Assembly: GCA_030605515.1 (NCBI GenBank)
Contig: JAUWIE010000122.1
Coordinates: 1-16,511 of the forward strand
Direction of reading: 5' to 3'
Source: Thermoplasmatota archaeon
Lineage (GTDB): Archaea > Thermoplasmatota > E2 > DHVEG-1
DNA length: 16,511 bases
The notes under the pieces are model-generated. The model ran no database searches and had not been told where the DNA came from. It saw nothing but the letters and a program-made list of their open reading frames with translations. Made by a program: the position numbers and the translations under genes. Of the stretch, positions 6,495 to 12,798 are shown piece by piece (position 1 is the first letter of the stretch; every line of letters starts with the position of its first letter).

Positions 6495-7796
6495 TCAACT
6501 CATTTTTCTTTTATCAACAACCCTTTTAGCCTTAAGCCCAGTATCAACTATTGTATTTGGTGGTAGAACAACTACTTTTGGATTGAAAACTATTACTGTT
6601 TTAATATCATTTTGAAGTTTGTCTTCTAAATTCATACTATCTATTTGACTAAGCGGGGTTTTACTTTCAACTTCAACTGTGAGCATATCAACATCATTCT
6701 CAGTGGTTAAAACCATACGCCAGTTACCACCAACAACATCATTTTTCATAAGAACTGATTCTATCTGCCCTGGGAATATATTTGTCCCACGGATGATTAC
6801 CATATCATCACTTCGTCCCTTTATCGTTGTATGTTTAATATGTGTCCGACCACATTCACAAACACTCTGATCATACAGTTTCGCAATATCCCTAGTCCGA
6901 TATCTTAAAACGGGCATTCCCTCTTTTGTAAGAGTTGTAAGAACGATTTCACCTTCTTCCTCAAGACCCACTGGTTCCAATGTTTTAGGATCAATTAACT
7001 CAATTAGAAAATGATCCTCCCATAAATGAAGACCATCATGCTGATCACAATCAGCTGAGACACCAGGGCCACACATCTCAGTAAGTCCATAAATATCATG
7101 GACATCCATATCCCAGATTTCCATGATTCGTTTCTTCAAACCAGGAGTAAACATCTCAGCTCCGAAAAGACCATTTGTTACTTTCAGTTTCTTAGGATCT
7201 ATTTTCAGTTCATGTGCAACTTGACTAAGACGTAAAATGTAGGATGCAACACCTGAGATAAACGTAGTACCATAATACTCCATTAGTTTAATCTGCCTCT
7301 CTGATTGTCCTTTTCCAGATGGAATAATCATAGCACCGATTTTCTGTGCACCATAATGAAAACCAAAAGCACCTGTAAAAGTACTATAAGGAATTGGATT
7401 CTGAAATACATCTTTTTTAGTAAGACCTGACATGGATAGACATCGAGCCATAACCTCTGACCATATATCAATATCATTTCTCGTATAACAAGCAGTAATG
7501 GGAATACCTGTTGTACCTGATGATGCATGAAGCTCAATACAGTTATCAAGTGATGTTGTTACCATGTCAAAAGGAGCATTTTTCCTTAAATCATCCTTTG
7601 TAGTAAAGGGTAATTTATGGATATCATCAAGAGTTTTAATATCCCCTGGTGTTATCTTAAGCTCTTTGAATTTATTTTTATAAAAAGGAACGTTTTCATA
7701 AACATTATTCACAGTTTTTTTTAATTTTTCAAGCTGCAACTCCTTGATTTTCTTACGAGTCAATGTCTCCATCTTCTTATTAAATATGTTATCCAT
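6495..7796 (-). CDS. Phenylacetate-CoA ligase family (AMP-forming acyl-CoA ligase)
   Basis: 433 residues, the usual length of PaaK-type ligases. It activates an acid through an acyl-adenylate and passes it to CoA. Motifs: the nucleotide loop SSGTTGIP (92-99), DIYGLTEMCGPG (234-245), YRTRDIAKL (299-307), the hinge IKGRSDDMVIIRGTNIFPGQIE (325-346) and the C-terminal lysine region GLKAKRVVDKR (420-430). CECG (313-316) is a small cysteine pair typical of this family. The archaeal version often sits by indolepyruvate oxidoreductase genes and probably recycles arylacetates; those genes are not in view. The ATG at 7796 has GGGAG about nine bases upstream, but this ribosome site lies inside a predicted hairpin (7803-7821). 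First gene of a three-gene operon. Substrate is not determined by sequence alone. Confidence 0.92.
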   Translation of the reverse strand: MDNIFNKKMETLTRKKIKELQLEKLKKTVNNVYENVPFYKNKFKELKITPGDIKTLDDIHKLPFTTKDDLRKNAPFDMVTTSLDNCIELHASSGTTGIPITACYTRNDIDIWSEVMARCLSMSGLTKKDVFQNPIPYSTFTGAFGFHYGAQKIGAMIIPSGKGQSERQIKLMEYYGTTFISGVASYILRLSQVAHELKIDPKKLKVTNGLFGAEMFTPGLKKRIMEIWDMDVHDIYGLTEMCGPGVSADCDQHDGLHLWEDHFLIELIDPKTLEPVGLEEEGEIVLTTLTKEGMPVLRYRTRDIAKLYDQSVCECGRTHIKHTTIKGRSDDMVIIRGTNIFPGQIESVLMKNDVVGGNWRMVLTTENDVDMLTVEVESKTPLSQIDSMNLEDKLQNDIKTVIVFNPKVVVLPPNTIVDTGLKAKRVVDKRKMS

Positions 7797-7802
7797 CTAA
7801 TA

Positions 7803-7821
7803 TTTCTCCCAGCGGGGGAAA
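7803..7821 (-). promoter_or_regulatory. Hairpin covering the ribosome binding site of the ligase operon
   Basis: The minus strand reads TTTCCCCCGCTGGGAGAAA just before the start codon. TTTC pairs with GAAA and CCC with GGG, with one C-A mismatch and a three-base GCT loop. The 3' arm contains the GGGAG Shine-Dalgarno, seven bases from the ATG. It is strikingly GC-rich for this AT-rich DNA. It could act as a translation switch. Confidence 0.5.
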
Positions 7822-7886
7822 TAGAATTCTCCTTATTAAAATTGTCTAAGAAAATAACATTTTTTAAGGAGAACAAGTAATTCTAT
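7821..7886 (-). promoter_or_regulatory. Long interrupted inverted repeat between the radical SAM gene and the ligase operon
   Basis: TTCTCCTTA (7827-7835) is complementary to TAAGGAGAA (7865-7873), and outside it ATAGAA (7821-7826) to TTCTAT (7881-7886), with seven unpaired bases on one side. The right arm covers the radical SAM stop codon. It may end that transcript, or form an upstream stem in the operon leader. No T-tract follows it, so a simple terminator role is less likely. Confidence 0.5.
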
Positions 7887-8596
7887 CTCTTATTATCTTC
7901 AAAATATTGCAAAATACCTTCTTTATCTAATCGTTTTCTAACCATTGGATAAAGTTTTATTTCTTCTTCCTCGATCATAATTTTCCCAAGATCTATATCT
8001 GTTATTTTTTTGAAAAATTCTTGTTTTTCCTTATTTATTGATACTAATGCAATGTTGAAACTGAGATTTACATCTCTACAGTTTTCAAGAGCTTTAAATT
8101 GATATTCAAATCCTTTTTCAGCTCCTGTAAACATTGAGAATTCTTCTGAAGTTGATCCTTTAAAACACACGCGAATATGTAAATTTTTAAATTTTGATAA
8201 CTCCTCAACATATGTTTTATCAGCACCTAATAATATACCATTGGTCTCAAGGATGAATAAAAGATTACTATTGATGTTTTCCAGTAATGCAATTAGATGT
8301 TTTTTACCAATAGTCGGCTCACCTCCAGATATTCTAACTTGATCATATCTATTTTTCTCTGCTATTTCATGGAGTTTATCAGCTACTTGTTCAGGAGAAT
8401 AATATTTTCCTGTGTTTTTAGCATTCCATACACTGTTACTTGACCAGCAGAATTTACATCGTAGATTACATCCAACTGTATCAGCAGTTGCTATCCCTCC
8501 ATAGAATCTTGTGGCTCTAAAACGATAATATTTTTTCATATATTCTCTTGTCACTAATTTCTCTGTTTTTTTAGATAACTCTAGGGGGTTGTACAT
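7883..8596 (-). CDS. Small radical SAM protein of unknown substrate
   Basis: 237 residues from the chosen start. The 4Fe-4S cluster motif is CNLRCKFC (C43-x3-C47-x2-C50) followed by W, and GGEP (91-94) is the SAM-binding motif; ETNG follows in the next strand. The N-terminus (MYNPLELSKKTEKLV, then YRFRATRFYGGIATADTVG) recalls the archaeal uncharacterised radical SAM proteins placed near pyruvate formate-lyase activase-like enzymes (COG5014-like, from memory). There is no SPASM or other C-terminal cysteine domain, so a compact activase-like role is possible. I chose ATG 8596 over the upstream ATG at 8659 because GGAG lies seven bases before it and the 21 upstream residues look non-conserved. 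It is divergent from the L15e gene. Substrate unknown. Confidence 0.85.
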   Translation of the reverse strand: MYNPLELSKKTEKLVTREYMKKYYRFRATRFYGGIATADTVGCNLRCKFCWSSNSVWNAKNTGKYYSPEQVADKLHEIAEKNRYDQVRISGGEPTIGKKHLIALLENINSNLLFILETNGILLGADKTYVEELSKFKNLHIRVCFKGSTSEEFSMFTGAEKGFEYQFKALENCRDVNLSFNIALVSINKEKQEFFKKITDIDLGKIMIEEEEIKLYPMVRKRLDKEGILQYFEDNKR

Positions 8597-8713
8597 ATAT
8601 ACTCCAATACTTTTTATTAGAAAGAAAGTAATATGTTTTTTGGAGAGTTTAATAAGCATTTATTGCTTGGTATTTAACGCATTTATTTATTTGGCATATT
8701 ACTTGGACAAAAG

Positions 8714-8724
8714 TTTTAAATAAA
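8714..8724 (+). promoter_or_regulatory. TATA-type promoter of the L15e gene
   Basis: TTTTAAATAAA preceded by an A-rich BRE-like stretch (ACAAAAG). A start about 26 bases on gives a leader of about 30 bases that includes GGTG eight bases before ATG 8775. The 115-base divergent gap also must hold the radical SAM promoter, for which I see only weak candidates near 8650. Confidence 0.5.
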
Positions 8725-8774
8725 GAACTCCCTTCCTATGCTCCTACTAACCCTTATGGACTGGTGTATAAATT

Positions 8775-9362
8775 ATGGTAAAAAGCATGTACGATTATGT
8801 ATCTGATCAATGGAAGAAACCTGATACATCTTTTAAATCACCGCAACAGCAGCGTCTTATTCAATGGAGACGTGAAGAAAATTTCCAACGAGTTGAAAAA
8901 CCATTGCGTATTGATAGAGCACGAAGCTTAGGTTATAAGGCTAAACAAGGCTATATTGTTGCTCGTGCACGAGTTCGAAGAGGAAGTCTAAGAAAACCTA
9001 CTATTAAGGGTGGAAGGAAACCATCTAAAAAAGGTATTACTAAAATTACTGCTGCAAAGAGTGTTCAACGTATAGCAGAGGAACGTACAGCTAAATGTTT
9101 TCCAAATATGGAGGTGTTAAACTCATATTGGGTTGGTGAAGATGGGAAACATCATTATTATGAAGTCATACTAGTTGACCCTGTACATCCAGCGATAATG
9201 AGTGATCCAAAAATAAACTGGATAACTAATACAACCAATAAGAGAAGGGTTTTACGTGGGAAAACTAGTGCAGGGCAAAAAGGACGAGGGCTAAGATATA
9301 AGGGTAGAGGCGCTGAAAAAGTTCGGCCTAGTATTCGTGCTAATCAAAACCGTGGGAAATAA
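8775..9362 (+). CDS. rpl15e: Large ribosomal subunit protein eL15 (L15e)
   Basis: 195 residues, the normal archaeal length. It binds 23S rRNA in the large subunit and is found only in archaea and eukaryotes, which fixes the domain of this organism. Characteristic segments are MYDYVSDQWKKP, RIDRARSLGYKAKQGYIVARARVRRG, the KHHYYEVILVDPVHPAI strand and the basic tail TSAGQKGRGLRYKGRGAEKVRPS. A second ATG at codon 5 is possible, but GGTG is placed for the first. It stands alone, with its own TATA element and a 12-T terminator, divergent from the radical SAM gene and convergent with usp. Confidence 0.97.
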   Translation: MVKSMYDYVSDQWKKPDTSFKSPQQQRLIQWRREENFQRVEKPLRIDRARSLGYKAKQGYIVARARVRRGSLRKPTIKGGRKPSKKGITKITAAKSVQRIAEERTAKCFPNMEVLNSYWVGEDGKHHYYEVILVDPVHPAIMSDPKINWITNTTNKRRVLRGKTSAGQKGRGLRYKGRGAEKVRPSIRANQNRGK

Positions 9363-9374
9363 AAAAACAACTAA

Positions 9375-9386
9375 ATTTTTTTTTTT
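9375..9386 (+). terminator. T12 terminator of the L15e gene
   Basis: Twelve consecutive T residues begin 12 bases after the L15e stop, a textbook archaeal intrinsic terminator. The tract overlaps the stop codon of usp on the other strand (9385-9387). On the minus strand TTTTTT (9366-9361) just beyond could stop the cysS-usp transcript. Confidence 0.7.
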
Positions 9387-9792
9387 ATCGTACGATCATC
9401 ACTGGTTTATGAGCGTACTGGACAACTTTATTTGCAACACTGCCGAGTAGAAAACGTCCGATCTCACTTGTTCCCTTGCTACCAAGTACAATTAAATCAC
9501 ATTTTAACCTATTTGCAAGATCAATTATTATTGAAGATGCATCTCCTTCTTCAACCATACCAGTTATTTTTAATCCTTTGGAATCAATATCTTTTATAGC
9601 ATCAGATATTAGATTTTTTGCTTTTTCCTTCATTTTCTTATACATCTCATTATCAACAAAGGTTTTATCAGATGGACTTGAAACAACAGCTAAAAGGATA
9701 AGTTCACCTTCTTCATCAATGAGCATAATAGCTCTATCCAATGCTCGTTCTGCTCCTGTTGAGCCATCGTATCCTACAAGGATTTTTTTCAT
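9385..9792 (-). CDS. Universal stress protein (UspA family), ATP-binding type
   Basis: 135 residues, one Usp domain. The N-terminus MKKILVGYDGSTGAERAL is typical, and the C-terminal GSKGTSEIGRFLLGSVA fits the ATP-binding signature G-x2-G-x9-G-S, followed by VVQYAHKPVMIVR. It is cytosolic and usually dimeric; the exact role in archaea is not known. The frame can be extended upstream to 9843, but that part overlaps cysS; the ATG at 9792 matches the conserved family start and has AGGAT three bases before it. It begins only four bases after the cysS stop, with the ribosome site overlapping that stop, so the two are translationally coupled. Confidence 0.93.
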   Translation of the reverse strand: MKKILVGYDGSTGAERALDRAIMLIDEEGELILLAVVSSPSDKTFVDNEMYKKMKEKAKNLISDAIKDIDSKGLKITGMVEEGDASSIIIDLANRLKCDLIVLGSKGTSEIGRFLLGSVANKVVQYAHKPVMIVR

Positions 9793-9796
9793 AATC

Positions 9797-11302
9797 CTAT
9801 TTTTTCCTCCAAACCGGGCCTTCCTGTGCATCCTGAATTTCAAAACCGATTTCTTCTAATTGTTTTCTAAGATCATCTGAAGTTTTCCAATCTTTTTTTC
9901 CTCTTGCTTTCTCCCTAATTTCCAGGAGTATTTTCATTAGTTTATCAATATTTGTCTCCTTGATATCTTTTTCATATTGTTTAAGTAAAGCTTGAAGTTT
10001 ATTGACAATCTTTGATTCATCTTGATCATCAGCCTCAGCGGCTTCTTGTTGAAAAAGAGTGAGAATACTCCCAAGTTTTAGAAGTGTTTCAAGTGCATAT
10101 TTACATAATGTCTTGTTGGGATTTGAATTATCCTCAAAGAATTTATTGTTTTTATTTACAAAATCAAAAACCGATGCAACAGCACCAGGTGTATTAAAAT
10201 CATCATCCATGGTTTGTTCAAATTGTTCTTTAAACTCATTTATTGATCTCAGATACTGCTTTTCAACATCATTTAGGTTATTTTCAACAATTTTTACAGA
10301 GGAGACATCAGTGGCAATATCTTCTAATTTTTCTTTAAGTCTATGTATCCTAATAAGGCCTTTATCTGCGTTTTTCAACGCAGTTTCACTAAAATCAGGG
10401 GGGCTTCTATAATGTGCTTGAGCAAAGAAAAAACGAACAACTTCAGCATCCCATTTTTTCAAAAGATCATTAATGTTTATGATATTTCCAATGGACTTTG
10501 ACATCTTTTCCCCATCAACTGTAAGCAACCCAATATGCATCCAGAAATTCGAAAAATTCTTTCCAGATGCAGCTCTAGCCTGAGCAATTTCATTTTCGTG
10601 ATGAGGAAAACGAAGATCCATACCTCCACCATGGATATCAAAAGGTAAACCAAGATATTTACTACTCATAGCAGAACATTCAATATGCCAACCTGGTCTT
10701 CCTTTGCCCCATGGTGAGTCCCAGGATGGTTCACCTGGTTTTGATTTCTTCCATAATGCAAAATCAAGCGGGCTATGTTTCTTTTCACCAGGTTGAATAC
10801 GGGCACCAGTTTTCATTTCGTCAGGTTTCTGCCCTGAGAGTTTACCGTAATCTTTAAATTTCTCAACAGCAAAGTAAACATCACCGTCAGCTTCATATCC
10901 ATATCCGTTATCTATTATATGCTCAATCATTTTTATCATATCAGGAATTGTCTCAGATGCTTTTGGGTATAGATCTGCTCTTCTGATTCCTAGTCTATCA
11001 AGGTCATTAAGGCAACGATCAGCAAAACGACGGGAATACTCAAGTGCATCAACTTTTTCCTTTTCTGCTGCAATAATAATTTTATCATCAACATCTGTGA
11101 TATTCTGAATATAATTTACTTCATAACCCTTATATTCAAAGTAACGACGTATAACATCAAAAGCAAAATATGTACGAGCATGCCCGATATGAGCATCACT
11201 ATAAACAGTCATACCACAGACATACATCTTTATTTTACCTTTTTCAATAGGGATTAATTCTTCTTTTTTTCTTGATAAAGAATTGTAAATTTTTACTGTC
11301 AT
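9797..11302 (-). CDS. cysS: Cysteinyl-tRNA synthetase
   Basis: Class I synthetase that charges tRNA-Cys, 501 residues, somewhat longer than the roughly 460 of Escherichia coli. HIGH is at 38-41 (DAHIGHARTYFAFDV) and KMSKS at 266-270 (GEKMSKSIGN). Zinc ligands are visible as C29 in CGMTVYSD, C209 in WHIECSAMS and the HHENE motif (234-238). The helical C-terminal part (about 290-501) carries EDIATDV, a charged linker and the usual DWKTSDDLRKQLEEIGFEIQD. The ATG at 11302 has only a weak GGGT upstream but matches the family's N-terminus. It is first of a two-gene unit with usp and shares a 122-base divergent promoter region with fbp. Confidence 0.97.
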   Translation of the reverse strand: MTVKIYNSLSRKKEELIPIEKGKIKMYVCGMTVYSDAHIGHARTYFAFDVIRRYFEYKGYEVNYIQNITDVDDKIIIAAEKEKVDALEYSRRFADRCLNDLDRLGIRRADLYPKASETIPDMIKMIEHIIDNGYGYEADGDVYFAVEKFKDYGKLSGQKPDEMKTGARIQPGEKKHSPLDFALWKKSKPGEPSWDSPWGKGRPGWHIECSAMSSKYLGLPFDIHGGGMDLRFPHHENEIAQARAASGKNFSNFWMHIGLLTVDGEKMSKSIGNIININDLLKKWDAEVVRFFFAQAHYRSPPDFSETALKNADKGLIRIHRLKEKLEDIATDVSSVKIVENNLNDVEKQYLRSINEFKEQFEQTMDDDFNTPGAVASVFDFVNKNNKFFEDNSNPNKTLCKYALETLLKLGSILTLFQQEAAEADDQDESKIVNKLQALLKQYEKDIKETNIDKLMKILLEIREKARGKKDWKTSDDLRKQLEEIGFEIQDAQEGPVWRKK

Positions 11303-11340
11303 AACTTATACCCAACTGTTAAACCCTAATGATGAGAAAA

Positions 11341-11350
11341 ATATATACTT
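11341..11350 (-). promoter_or_regulatory. TATA-type promoter of cysS-usp
   Basis: The minus strand reads AAAGTATATATTTTTC around this site. A start about 26 bases downstream leaves a leader of under 20 bases before ATG 11302. Confidence 0.55.
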
Positions 11351-11374
11351 TACTGATAAACTCATGTTCCAAAT

Positions 11375-11385
11375 CCTTTATAAAC
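11375..11385 (+). promoter_or_regulatory. TATA-type promoter of fbp
   Basis: CCTTTATAAAC contains TTTATAAA about 40 bases before ATG 11425. It is back-to-back with the cysS promoter. The leader would be about 18 bases and contains GGAGG (11414-11418) six bases before the start, the best Shine-Dalgarno in the window. Confidence 0.6.
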
Positions 11386-11424
11386 ATATTATCTATATCC
11401 GAAAAACGTTAATGGAGGCTAAAA

Positions 11425-12537
11425 ATGAAAACAACATTTAGTATAATCAAAGCCGATGTAGGAGGTTGGCCAGGCCATGCACTTGTACATCCTGCGTTAG
11501 AAGATATAGCGAATAAAGAACTAACAGAAGCAAAAAGAGACAAATTACTAATGGATTTCCATGTGACTCATTGTGGAGACGATCTTGAACTTATAATGAC
11601 ACATACAAACGGTGTTGATAGTAAAGAGGTTCATAGTCTATCCTGGGATACCTTTTGTGCAGCAACAGAGAAAGCACGTGATCTTGGTTTGTATGGTGCT
11701 GGACAGGATCTTCTTGCAGATGCTTTTTCTGGTAACATCAAAGGCATGGGACCCGGTATAGCTGAAATGGAGTTTACAGAGAGAAAAGCAGAACCAATTG
11801 TTGCTTTTATGATGGATAAAACAGAGCCAGGAGCATTTAATTTACCAATTTTCAAAATTTTCGCAGATCCTTTTAACACAGCTGGTTTAATCATTGATCC
11901 TTCAATCCATGACGGTTTTATCTTTGAAGTATGGGACATCCAGGAACACAAAAATGTATTTATAAAAACACCTGAGGAAATGTATGATCTACTTGCATTA
12001 ATTGGAGCAAAATCACGATTTGTAATTAAAAGAGTCTTTCCTAAGCCAAGTTCAAAACTTCCAAAAGATGAACCAGTATCAGTGATATCTACTGAGAAAC
12101 TGTATCAAATCGCAGGTGAATACGTTGGAAAAGATGATCCTGTATGCGCTGTACGTGCACAATCAGGCCTTCCAGCATTAGGCGAAGTCCTTGAAGGTTT
12201 CGCATTAGGACATCTCGTTTCAGGATGGATGAGAGGATCACATAATGGTCCATTGATGCCTGTAGCAGTAAAAGACGCTAAATGTACACGATTTGATGGT
12301 CCACCTCGAGTGACTGCACTTGGTTTCCAGCTTAAAAATGGTAAACTTACAGAACCTGTGGATTTATTTGATGATCCAGCATTTGACCGTACAAGAATAG
12401 AAGCGCAACATATAATGGATTATTTGAGACGCCATGGTCCTTTTGAACCACACCGTCTACCACTGGCTGAGATGGAATATACGACATTTCCTAAGGTTAT
12501 GGAAAAACTTGGATCAAGGCTTAAAAAGGTTAAATAA
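11425..12537 (+). CDS. fbp: Fructose-1,6-bisphosphate aldolase/phosphatase (bifunctional, type V FBPase)
   Basis: Key one-way gluconeogenic enzyme of archaea: it joins dihydroxyacetone phosphate and glyceraldehyde 3-phosphate and then removes the 1-phosphate. 370 residues, full length. Positions match what I recall of the Sulfolobus tokodaii enzyme: D11 and H18 in DVGGWPGH, D52/D53 in CGDDLEL, GAGQDLLADAF (91-101), then Y233-V-G-K236, fitting the aldolase tyrosine and Schiff-base lysine (Y229/K232 there), and Y352 fitting Y348. So both activities should be intact. It needs magnesium, bound by the aspartate and histidine cluster. Presence implies that this organism can make sugars from C3 precursors. 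It is divergent from cysS with its own promoter and strong ribosome site. Confidence 0.96.
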   Translation: MKTTFSIIKADVGGWPGHALVHPALEDIANKELTEAKRDKLLMDFHVTHCGDDLELIMTHTNGVDSKEVHSLSWDTFCAATEKARDLGLYGAGQDLLADAFSGNIKGMGPGIAEMEFTERKAEPIVAFMMDKTEPGAFNLPIFKIFADPFNTAGLIIDPSIHDGFIFEVWDIQEHKNVFIKTPEEMYDLLALIGAKSRFVIKRVFPKPSSKLPKDEPVSVISTEKLYQIAGEYVGKDDPVCAVRAQSGLPALGEVLEGFALGHLVSGWMRGSHNGPLMPVAVKDAKCTRFDGPPRVTALGFQLKNGKLTEPVDLFDDPAFDRTRIEAQHIMDYLRRHGPFEPHRLPLAEMEYTTFPKVMEKLGSRLKKVK

Positions 12538-12578
12538 AAAATTGAAAACCCATTATCCTTTTATCATTTACAGATATA

Positions 12579-12603
12579 AAAAGCCCTGCTAAACAAAGCT
12601 TTT
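12579..12603 (+). terminator. Weak hairpin terminator after fbp
   Basis: AAAAGC (12579-12584) pairs with GCTTTT (12598-12603), followed by AATTTTAATT. The remainder of the convergent gap 12538-12798 contains small palindromes (ATAACT/AGTTAT at 12645-12663; GCTTCA/TGAAGC at 12692-12712) but no gene. Confidence 0.4.
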
Positions 12604-12798
12604 AATTTTAATTCTGAAAGAATAACCTCTGATGAGTTCCAGAAATAACTAAGCTTAAGTTATGAATTAATACCTATTTTCGTATTAGAGCGCTTCAAAA
12701 AATTCCTGAAGCATTCTGATAATACTTGCTAACCTGATATAGTCCTTGAAAGCACTTTGTATTATGAATCTCTAAAAGAAGTTCATAGCGAGTTTCTG

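Noticed and set aside
8597..8659. Longer radical SAM start at 8659
   Set aside because: No ribosome site precedes it, whereas GGAG is well placed before ATG 8596, and the extra 21 residues do not look like family sequence.
9793..9843. Longer universal stress protein start at 9843
   Set aside because: It would overlap cysS by about 47 bases and add a non-family basic leader; MKKILVGYDGS is the normal start.
12645..12712. Small palindromes in the fbp/propeller convergent gap as an operator or origin
   Set aside because: Stems are six bases long, not followed by T-tracts, not near a promoter and expected by chance in AT-rich DNA.
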